From Serpula lacrymans var. lacrymans S7.9 (lineage: Eukaryota > Basidiomycota > Agaricomycetes > Boletales > Serpulaceae): DNA of 64,000 bases. Both the position numbers and the translations under genes were made by a program. Below the pieces are notes generated by a model, which had not been told where the DNA came from, made no database searches, and saw only the letters and a list, made by a program, of their open reading frames with translations. Shown here in pieces: positions 55,720-64,000 of this stretch. The stretch lies in the NCBI RefSeq assembly GCF_000218685.1, contig NW_006763297.1, positions 434,001-498,000 of the forward strand. The letters run 5' to 3'. Every line of letters starts with the position of its first letter. Position 1 is the first letter of the stretch.

Positions 55720-58700
55720 AACGACGGACTACCCCGATGTTAGTACCGTCGAAAATGGCAACTGTAACAATAGCAACAATTAATGCCAACTCTTTACGAA
55801 TCGATTGCTCGTTGAAACAGAAAACCATCGGAACCAAAGCCCTGATAGATTCAGGAGCTACAGACGACTTCATGGACACCAAATTTGCCATCAGACACCG
55901 ACTCCCCCTCCAAAAACTCCCAACTCCTATAACATGTAAAAATGTTGACAGAACCACAAACAAAAATGGGAAGATTACACATTGCACCTATCAGAGGATA
56001 GATGCAGGAGGACAAAACAGGTTCACAAAGTTCCTATTGACCGGACTAGACGGAGAAGACGTATTACTGGGATTTCCCTGGTTATGAAAAGTCAATCCCG
56101 TCATTAACTGGAAAGACAAGGAATTACCCAACTCGGACAAACACTCCATCAGGATGAACCAAACAACCACGGAAACAAAAATCAGGACAACCGCAGTAAA
56201 CAAAGACGTGTATGAAACCATTCATAGATACGTATCCGACCAAACACCATATCCTCGAACCACGATTCGATTAAAGGTCAACTCGGCAATGGAACACGCG
56301 CGAATACACAGAGAAAAGAAGGAGCATAACCTCCCGAATGAATATAAAGGGTATTCGGATGTCTTTGACAAAAAGAAGTCGGAAAGACTCCCCAAGCGAC
56401 GGGAATATGATCATGCAATCAACATGAAACCAGAATTCGTACCAACAGATTGCAAATTATACCCATTGGCACCAAAGGAAGACAAAGCACTAACGGAGTT
56501 CTTAACGGAAAACTACAGAAAGGGATACATCAGGCCGAGCAAGTCGCCACAGGTGTCCCCTTTCTTCTTCATCGGCAAGAAGGATGGATCACTCCGACCA
56601 TGCCAAGATTACAGAAAACTGAACACATATACCGTGAAAGACCCCTATCCACTACCCCTAATACCCGACCTCATCGAAAAATTGAAAGGAGCCACCATCT
56701 TCATGAAACTAGATCTGCGTTGGGGATACAACAATGTAAGGATAAAAGAAGGAGACGAATGGAAAGCTGCGTTTAAAACCAGCAAGGGAGTGTTCGAACC
56801 AATGGTCATGTTTTTCGGCATGTGCAATTCACCGGCAACATTCCAAAGGCTGATGAACGACAAATTCAAAGACTACATCGATGAAGGTTGGATGATCATA
56901 TATATGGATCACATCCTCATCTTTGACACCAACATCGAAAGACTTTGAATCCGAACGAAACAGGTTCTACAAAGACTACGCGATAACAACCTATTCCTTA
57001 AACTGGAAAAATGCACCTTCAAAGCGGAAACCATTGAATACTTAGGAATGATTGTTTCCCACAATCAGGTATCGATGGATCCAGCCAAACTCGCTGGGAT
57101 CCGCGATTGGCCAATCCCAAAAGACACCAAAGGCGTAAGGAAGTTCTTAGGTTATGGAAACTTCTACAGGAAGTTTATCGGTCATTACTCTGACCTTGCC
57201 AGACCCTTGAATGCCTTACTAGAAAAGGATAGGAAGTGGAACTGGACCCAAACTGAAGACAACACTTTCAAATTGATGAAACAAAAATTCCTCGAATCCC
57301 CCGTAACACAAATTCCCGACTCCTCGAAACCGTCAAGGATTGCTGCAAACGCCAGCAAACACGCCACAGGAGCTGTATTAATGCAACCCAATGACCAAGG
57401 ACAATGGCACCCATGTGCATTTTTCTCCAAAACACTATCCCCCGCTGAAAAGAACTACCAGATCTACGACAAAGAGTTATTAGCGGTAATGAGAGTTTTA
57501 AAAGAGTGGAAACACTTACTTTTGGGAAGCCCCCACACGATCCAAATCCTGACAGATCACAAGAACCTGACATACTGGCAAGAAGCCAGGAAACTGACAC
57601 CGCGACAAAGAAGATGGCAGCTGGAACTGTCACAATACAATTACACCTTGGAGCACGTACCAGGAACCCACATGGTGGTACCCGATGCACTCTCAAGAAG
57701 ACCTGATTTATACGTCGAAACAGAAGGAGACGACGATGACACACCAATGATACCCACCTCAGCGTTCCTGTATCACACATGAACAATTAAAAACACAATT
57801 GAGCAAGCCATGCTCACAAACGATAATTATCCAGGAAGAACGAAGAAAGACGATTGGAGAAAAGAAGAAGGACAGTTCTTTTATCAGAATAAATTACTGA
57901 TTGACGAAGTAGAAGAACAAAAGACGATCATCAAAGATCACCACGATTCCCTGTCCGCAGGACACCCAGGAAGGCTCAAAACCTACCAGTTGATCAAAAA
58001 GGCCTATTGGTGGCCAGGAATGATGAAACAAGTGGAAGAATACGTGAAAGGATGCGCAACTTGTCAACAAGCAAAAGTAAACACACATCCCACCACCGTA
58101 CCATTAATCCCAAACCAGACCCCAAAAACCGCAGAACCAATGAAGTACCTATCCGTAGACTTCATAACTGATTTACCAGAATCTTCAGGATACGACAGTA
58201 TAATGGTCGTGGTAGACCAAGGACTTAGTAAGGGGGTAATCCTCTCACCTTGTCATAAAACCATCAACGCACTCGAAACCGCACGAATCTTTCACGATTC
58301 TATCTTCAAACGATTCGGATTGCACGATAAACACATATCCGACAGGGGACCACAGTTCGCCTCTGAAGTATCCAAAGAACTCCAAAAACTCCTGAACATT
58401 GAAACTGCACTCTCCTCTGCGTATCATCCCCAGACGGATGGACAAACAGAACGATCCAATCAAGAACTGGAGATCTACCTCCGCATATTTTGCCAGAACC
58501 AACCACACAGCTGGGCAAAATACCTTACTACCGCCGAATTCTGTCACAACCAAAGACCACACTCCACAAACAACCAATCACCATTCTACCTCCTCATGGG
58601 ATATAAACCCCGAGGAATCCCGACTAAACACAGATCCACGAATATCCCATCAGTGGAAAAATGATTATCCGAACTGCTTAGGGCAAGGGAAAACGCCCTA

Positions 58701-59192
58701 AAAGCACACGAACTCACGAGAAGCAAGATGATGAAACGAAACGACGGAAAGTTCAGGCGATTCTCCGAAGGACAAAAGGTGTGGTTAGAGAACACCAACC
58801 TGCGAGAAAAAGCCACCGAATACGGGGGTTTCAACATGAAATGCATCGGACCTTTCCGCATCCAAGAAAAGATTTCCCTAGTGAACTACCGACTATCCCT
58901 GCCTCCCCATTGGAGGATACACAATGTTTTCCACGCATCCCTTCTCATGCCGTATACGGAAACCAACACTCACGGCCCAAACTTTATCCGACCACCACCT
59001 GACCTGGTCAACAAAGAAGAGGAATACAAAGTAGAAAGTATTCTTAGACACAAACCCTGGAAACGCGGGCGCCGCTACCTGATTAAATGGCGCCATTACC
59101 CTCATTCCGAAAACTCATGGGAACCAGAAGAACATTTAACCAATGCTGCGGAGATATTGGAAGCCTATAAGAAGGACCACAAGCTGCGTTGA
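55716..59192 (+). pseudogene. Gypsy II pol, one frame with four TGA stops
   Basis: Protease ALIDSGATDDFMD (about 55840). RT has [39 protein letters not shown] and YMDHILIF (second catalytic Asp replaced by His). RNase H has NYQIYDKELLAVMRVLKEWK and DALSRRPD. Integrase has HHDSLSAGHPGR...CATCQQAK, LSVDFITDLPE, ISDRGPQFAS and TDGQTERSNQELE. The chromodomain is at about 59010-59150 (RRYLIKWRHYPHSENSWEPE). Stops at 56085, 56946, 57780 and 58662 (codon starts) are all TGA, each explainable as CGA to TGA. The full frame is otherwise uninterrupted for 3.4 kb. Confidence 0.93.
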
Positions 59193-59241
59193 AGAGACAA
59201 TCACCCCACTACCAACAATCCTCTGTCTCTCAACACAAAAC

Positions 59242-60525
59242 ATGTCTACTTCTAACTCCACCGGCTTCCCTATCACCACCTACTCGATACCTGGCGATGC
59301 CAATTTGCTAGCCGACGAACGAGTGTCTTTTGCCCGTGGGCAACGACACAACCAAGCCGACGTCACTGACGCCATAGAATTAATGTCAGCAAAAGACGCC
59401 TATACCTATCTCTTTTACGAGACCGAAAAACGCTGCCCCCATGCGTATCACGCTCTTTCTTCCATGCATACCTTCCTTGCCATAGACCTCATAGCTGACG
59501 AACTCCTAAAAGCCATAGACTCAATACATTTGTTGGAAAGCGAGCATTCGTGGCTCAACAGTCAGGACTTGAGTATCTGTCGGGCACTCCGGATGGAAAA
59601 GTTAGTTTTGGAATCTTTGGAATGATGCTTGAGGATGAGCTCCTCGAATGGGCAGATGGACTCGGCAAAGGAATATTTGGAATCAGGCGGGAGGACATTG
59701 CTAAACGAAGCTCGCACGCGGATAGAGCGAGACGGTTGTACGAGTACTCCTCCACCCGGTTTGTCCCTCTGGTCCCTGTCACACCCAGACCAGACCAGTG
59801 TTACCCCGGAGCGCACTTACCACATCATCACCCGTCAACCTACGCCCATCCCGTTGGAGGAAAAATACATTCCCACCGTCCCAACCAGCCCGATCTCTCA
59901 AGAGTCGAGCCACTCCAGTCCCCGTTCCATTGGAACGAACCCAAAACCACTGTCTCCCCCATCATCTCCACCTCGACCAGTGCCAAACGCCCAAACCCGT
60001 CGCCTGACGAACCGACGAGGAGCCCGACGTGGCTGGCAAGAGGTGATACTCCAGATCCCCGCCGCCAGAACTCCATCAAAATGGCAGTCTCGTATGTCGA
60101 AGGGACAGAAAGACAGTCCGCCTGGCGCAATGCACAGGCCTGAGACTGGCTCTCCCTCTAACCCAATCAACGTAGATGACAACGCAGCCATGATCGATCA
60201 GTTGTACGCAGGAACATACAACCTGGGAGATGACGATCCAACCACTCCTCAATCCGACACCTCATCCAACACCCGACAAAGATACTATGAAGGTGTTCGT
60301 AACAACGCTCCATACTGCCAAAACTGCGGTTGGAGCGATCATCGCACATACTATTGCGAAGCCTACTATTGCCCCGGCTGTGACCGTTGTGCACCGGGAC
60401 ATAGTTTCAATTGGTGTCCCATCCGCAGGGAAGACGAGGATAGGATTCTGATGGAAGGATTACATGGAGATGTCAGCTACAACGACAGATACAATATGGA
60501 CGGTGAAGGTACTGAATTTCGGTGA
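59242..60525 (+). pseudogene. Gypsy II third ORF (about 427 codons), cysteine-rich, unknown function
   Basis: ATG 59242 (MSTSNSTGFPITTYSIPGDA) lies 49 bp after the pol stop. The frame continues to 60525 with one in-frame TGA at 59623-59625. The N-terminal part is helical (VSFARGQRHNQADVTDAIEL, AYTYLFYETEKRCPHAYHAL, a likely coiled coil). The middle is Ser/Pro-rich. The C-terminus has a cluster of Cys/His: CQNCGWSDHRTYYCEAYYC then PGCDRCAPGHSFNWCP, suggesting zinc binding. It occupies the position of env in retroviral-type elements but shows no signal peptide or transmembrane segment, so it is not an envelope protein. I recall similar ORFs in mushroom genomes (unverified). Confidence 0.7.
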
Positions 60526-60549
60526 AACTTGGAGCAAGTAAGGGGGTAA

Positions 60550-60963
60550 TGTTACGATCTCTATTGGACATTTAAGGACTACTCATTTCTTTTTACTCAT
60601 CGGTTATACCATTGGACCAATGACTCATTTCCTTCACGTACACTTCCATTCCTCTCGCATTCACAGTACCTATTATAGTACTTAGTCCTCAACAGACGGA
60701 CCTGCCCTAGATAGGACCTAACTCCTATCACCAATTCCTTTCCATTATAAATACCATGTAACAGCAGTAATATTCTCTAATACGATTCTACGCAGTTTAC
60801 GCTTACAAAGCTAGACTCTTAAGATCAGACTTCTATTCAGAAGAAGACCAACTCCCGTTGGAAAACCTCCACTCTGAACTACATTCTCGAACTTGTCTTC
60901 GGATAAGTCTCTTTACAAACCCCAACGAACCCTCAGACTTTGTTAAGCACTTTGTGTGTAACA
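60550..60963 (+). repeat. Gypsy II 3' LTR (414 bp)
   Basis: TGTTACGATCTC...GTGTGTAACA, preceded by the polypurine tract. It carries a TATA-like TTATAAATA at about 60745. It differs from the 5' LTR at roughly twenty positions, about two thirds of them CpG versus TpG/CpA. Confidence 0.93.
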
Positions 60964-60968
60964 GTGTT

Positions 60969-61987
60969 TGTCATTTCACTGTGCGCTGCTTCTGCTGCGG
61001 TTGTACTTTTGTTTGGGGTTTCTTTTACCAGTCCCCTCTTCTGGTGTGCATCTTTCATGTCATTCCTTACTTCTTTCTTTGTCTTTGATTCCTTGTATAA
61101 ATATTTTTCATTTGTTTCTACAGTACATGTGGAATCATTAACAGGGAGAACAGAGAAAGGATTGACATGCTGAGGCTTGGCCAACTGATGCTTCATTGGT
61201 TGCCTCTTTAAAAATCCAACTTTAGAGCTTCACACTCTTCTTTTGATAAAGCTGCTATCATCGCGCGCAAATCAACTTTGCAGAACTTTCCAATGTGTCC
61301 TTTGACTCTGCATGTGAAGCAGAGTCCTTCTTTTCTGTATCTGGCTTCATCTATCTCCATGGGTTGCCTAGCACCTGAGTAGACAGTTCCGGTTCTGTCT
61401 TTGGTTCCGGAATAAGCCTTCTTTCCTCCTCTGTCATCCTTCCTCGTTCCGGCCTTCTCCGTCAGACCAAAATACCCCTTCTTTTCTTTCTCTCTTTCTC
61501 TCCATATCTGATTGTAATTTAAGAGGAGTTTCCTCCACTCTTCGTATCTGCTAGGTGGCAGTCCACTGACATAAAGCTTGTCCACAAGCATCTAGTCCAT
61601 GTTTCTTTTTAACAGGGTGATCAAGATTGAATCGTCCCTGTATCCTGCCTTCCTTCGTAGGCTATCAAACTCTAAGAAAAAGTCTCTTGTGGTCTTACTT
61701 CCTTGTTTCAGTTGTAAGATCCGGTTCCTCGCTTCTTGTTCTTTGTAGTTGTTTTTGAAGGCTTCAGTTAACCTTCTTTCAAAGACTGCCCATCTTTGGT
61801 ACTGTGCCCATTCCAATGCTGAGGTGACAGACATCTTGTCTTCTAGCCACTCGCTTCTAAAGCTCACAGCTGTGCCTTCTTTCATATACAATAGCACGAA
61901 GGCTATCTTCTTCTTTTCATCTCTGAAGTACTCTGGGTCTTCTTCAAAGTGAAGTGAGATGTGTTCTATGAAGTTTTTAAACTTCAT
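60969..61987 (-). pseudogene. Gypsy III gag and gag-protease linker
   Basis: Read leftward: ANTFNGDQMKFKNFIEHISL begins before 61987 and is cut at about 62022. Then come FVLLYMKEGTAVSFRSEWLE and DFFLEFDSLRRKAGY, an in-frame TAG at about 61589-61591, and a CCHC knuckle (CFTCRVKGHIGKFC, about 61270-61311). The linker (KHQLAKPQHVNPFSVLPVND) runs to the gypsy II insertion point and resumes at 52145 with KHSYGGGQIIEKHS. Confidence 0.82.
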
Positions 61988-62022
61988 TTGGTCGCCGTTG
62001 AAGGTGTTGGCATATCCTGTTT

Positions 62023-62774
62023 ATGATACACTCACATCCTATCATTTTATCCTTTTATTTCTTCATTTCCATACACCATTCTTTCATCTCTACTTGACCG
62101 CTTTTCCACTACATTACATAAGCTCAAAACTTTCCCACACTTATTCCAAAAACTCGTAGCACTCTGCCTTACACAAACCTCAGTCTCTTGATTATAAGAC
62201 TGGGGTATGTCTGGTTATTTTACAGTTTACTTTATATCATCATACTCACTTTACACTATTAGAAATACTCTCTTTTAGGTATATTATCCTTCAATATGAG
62301 TCTCTTGATTATAAGACTGAGAAATACTCTCTTTTAGTCTTCTCATAGCCTAACAGGTTATGAGCCCTGCCAGCTCACTTGATATGTCTTCTACAGCTTC
62401 GACATTCTCTGTACCCAAACTGGCCAAGGATGGCTCCAATTGGGTTACATACAAGTCTCGTGTAGCTGTGGCTGTTGGTGCCCGAGGTCTAACCAGACAC
62501 CTGTCTGGAACTGCACGAAAGCCAGATCCTCTTGAATATACTAGGGATTCTAATGGCATAGCTACAAAAACCGACGGCACTACCCTTAAAGAAGAAGACA
62601 TAGAAACCTATGAAACCAAGCTTGATGAATACACTCAGAAAGAATGTCTCGTCATCCAGCAATTATTTTCTACTGTTCACGACGAAACTCTCATCCAAAT
62701 CCAGGACAAGAGTTCGGCAGCTACAATATGGCTTACCATTTGCCACATGTATTAAGAACAAAGCTTGAAGGAAG
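62023..62774 (+). mobile_element. Ty1/copia element A: 5' LTR end and start of gag
   Basis: The LTR ends CCTAACA at 62355. It is followed at once by GGTTATGAGCCC, a copia-type primer-binding site, in which the gag ATG (62360) is embedded. The LTR contains a repeated stretch (AGTCTCTTGATTATAAGACT at about 62182 and 62299; GAAATACTCTCTTTTAG also twice). Gag from MSPASSLDMSSTASTFSVPK to TIWLTICHMY (62755) has the KLAKDGSNWVTYKSRV segment of copia Gag. It ends at TAA and is broken by element B at 62775. Confidence 0.8.
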
Positions 62775-63014
62775 TGTCTAGCCACTTGCTGAGAGCAATC
62801 AGGGACTGGAACTAGAGTCCAATGTGAGTAACTAGAGAATAGGAAGCATTGGACTCTGCAATACTGTCCGAAGTTTTGTAAACAAAGGTAAACAAAGCAG
62901 CCACAAAGGCGAAATAATAGAGAACACAATCAATAGTGAATGATAGAAGAATAGATAGAGAAAGGAATGAAAATATATAGGTAGCACAAAGGTGCAGAAT
63001 CACCAAAACTAACA
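62775..63014 (-). mobile_element. Ty1/copia element B 3' LTR (240 bp)
   Basis: The LTR-orientation ends are TGTTAGTTTTGG and GGCTAGACA. The adjoining CTCCCCCCTGATG is the reverse complement of a polypurine tract, and the copia RNase H stop lies just beyond. Confidence 0.75.
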
Positions 63015-63043
63015 CTCCCCCCTGATGCTGCACCTCCCAAGCA

Positions 63044-64000
63044 TCAGCTCCCCCCTGATCTAATAAGTCCCATCATCTTCCTGAACACTTCCACTTTAGG
63101 CTTGGCAAGAGCCTTGGTCAACAAGTCTGCAGGCATTTCAGCAGTGGGAACAAAGGTAGGAGCAATCTGCCCAGAGTCAACAACATCTCTCAACCAATGC
63201 CATCGCAGATCAAGGTGTTTCATCCGACCATGGTGCTCAGGGTTCTTGGATACAGAGATGGCAGATTGGTTGTCAATATGAAGGGTGGAAGGAGAGGTGA
63301 TAGGATAGCCCATTTCCTTCAACAAATTTCGCATCCAGCAAATCTCTTTGCCAGCCTCAACAGCAGCAATGTATTCTGCTTCAGTGGTGGACAGAGCAAC
63401 AATGTTCTGAAGCTTGGAGCTCCAGGAGACAGCACCAGATCCCATCTTGACAATATAGGCACCAGTAGAACGACCAGAGTCCTTGTCACCACCATGATCA
63501 GCATCAGAGAAAGTGGTGAAGAGTTCAGTGGAATTGGGATCAGGACCAAGGACAAGGGAATGATTAAGGGTGCCTTGCAAGTAGCGGAACAAGTGCTTGA
63601 CAGCGCTCCAGTGAGTAAGACCAGGATTAGAGTTATATCTGGCAAGGACTCCAACAGTGTAGGCAATGTCAGGACGAGTGGTAGTGGCCAGATACATCAG
63701 AGCACCAACAGCAGCAAGGTAGGGAATGTCCTTCATCAAAGCAGCATCACTGGATGTTTTGGGAGACATGTCCTTGGTGAGGCGCAAACCAGGATCCATG
63801 GGAGTGGACACAGGCTTGCAGTCATTCATGCCAATGCGCTCCAGAATGTCCAGAGTGTACTGATGTTGGGAGAGGGAGATGGTGCGATTACTTAGGTCTC
63901 TAGTGATGGAAATGCCAAGTAGGTAAGAAGTAGGGCCAAGATCACGAAGCTTAAAGTGTAGGGAGAGGTCCTTGACAGCTTGGTCAAGTGCAGAAGTAGA
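63044..64000 (-). CDS. Ty1/copia element B polyprotein, C-terminal part (RT end and RNase H), runs off the window
   Basis: Open from the window edge (64000) to the stop at 63044, at least 318 codons. It has FKLRDLGPTSYLLGISITRD (RT thumb), MNDCKPVSTPMDPGLRLTKD, YLAAVGALMYLATTTRPDIA, the RNase H blocks FSDADHGGDKDSGRSTGAYI, SSKLQNIVALSTTEAEYIAA and EMGYPITSPSTLHIDNQSAI, and LTKALAKPKVEVFRKMMGL at the C-terminus. These are the canonical copia signatures, with no stop in this portion. It may be an intact element. Its LTR inserted into copia A gag. Confidence 0.93.
   Translation of the reverse strand, partial: STSALDQAVKDLSLHFKLRDLGPTSYLLGISITRDLSNRTISLSQHQYTLDILERIGMNDCKPVSTPMDPGLRLTKDMSPKTSSDAALMKDIPYLAAVGALMYLATTTRPDIAYTVGVLARYNSNPGLTHWSAVKHLFRYLQGTLNHSLVLGPDPNSTELFTTFSDADHGGDKDSGRSTGAYIVKMGSGAVSWSSKLQNIVALSTTEAEYIAAVEAGKEICWMRNLLKEMGYPITSPSTLHIDNQSAISVSKNPEHHGRMKHLDLRWHWLRDVVDSGQIAPTFVPTAEMPADLLTKALAKPKVEVFRKMMGLIRSGGS

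Larger units (their letters stand above)
52146..60963 (+). mobile_element. Gypsy II, complete LTR retrotransposon with extra 3' ORF
   Basis: Both LTRs are 414 bp (5': 52146-52454 plus 54284-54388; 3': 60550-60963), with target-site duplication GTGTT (52141-52145 and 60964-60968). Internally there are gag, pol in the -1 frame, and a third ORF between integrase and 3' LTR. The polypurine tract AAGGGGGTAA precedes the 3' LTR. The 5' LTR is split by LTR-like copy 3. Confidence 0.95.
47824..62022 (-). mobile_element. Gypsy III (Ty3/gypsy, chromodomain), 5'-truncated and split by gypsy II
   Basis: Read leftward: gag (61987-61208), protease and RT onward (to 48269) and the 3' LTR (47824-48132). Gypsy II (52146-60963) is inserted in the gag-protease region, with TSD GTGTT on both sides. 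The 5' LTR is missing: the gag frame is cut at about 62022, where copia sequence begins. Confidence 0.88.

Noticed and set aside
59242..60525. Retroviral-type envelope gene in gypsy II
   Set aside because: The position fits, but there is no signal peptide, transmembrane helix or cleavage site; the Cys/His cluster suggests an intracellular protein.

Overview
The window is nuclear DNA of a filamentous basidiomycete, almost certainly a mushroom-forming agaricomycete. The evidence is dense spliceosomal introns of about 50 to 60 nt, STE3-type pheromone receptors with basidiomycete features, Plavaka and KDZ (Kyakuja-Dileera-Zisupton) DNA transposons, and chromodomain Ty3/gypsy elements. I saw no rRNA, tRNA or CRISPR. 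I rebuilt exons by hand, and for eight genes the exon sum is an exact multiple of three with no internal stop.

Layout. (1) 1-4124: an apparently intact Plavaka transposase (981 aa, 6 exons) with a divergent accessory ORF. (2) 4881-11950: a 7.07-kb KDZ transposon with 135-bp terminal inverted repeats that contain a long hairpin. It holds a decayed transposase and two decayed passenger ORFs, and a solo gypsy LTR sits inside its left terminal repeat. (3) 12417-35305: a host gene island. An intact STE3 receptor (12417-14023, +) is followed by RPAP1, a secreted carboxylesterase, MSP1, a small membrane protein, ALG11 and an FMN-dependent 2-hydroxy-acid oxidase. The island closes with a second intact STE3 receptor (31902-33495, -), which is surrounded by scrambled pieces of RPAP1 and by the 3' end of a third receptor copy. 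The receptor/RPAP1 segment has therefore been duplicated in inverted orientation on the far side of five housekeeping genes. The second receptor also has a tandemly duplicated promoter. (4) 35.4-64 kb: nested retrotransposons. Three gypsy families (called I, II and III here), solo LTRs, two copia elements and three copies of a 1.82-kb LTR-like element that carries its own ORF.

Nesting order read from target-site duplications: the 1,825-bp element (TSD CTGT) lies inside the 5' LTR of gypsy II (TSD GTGTT), which lies inside gypsy III. A second 1,825-bp copy (TSD CCGG) lies inside gypsy I. The autonomous elements are damaged mostly by C-to-T type changes. In gypsy II every in-frame stop is TGA, and its two LTRs differ mainly at CpG sites, as expected from deamination of methylated cytosine.

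The host genes are a mixture: transcription machinery (RPAP1), mitochondrial quality control (MSP1), N-glycan assembly (ALG11) and metabolism. The two receptors make this a candidate pheromone/receptor (B-type) mating locus or an STE3-like receptor cluster. I could not find a pheromone precursor gene, so this assignment is open.
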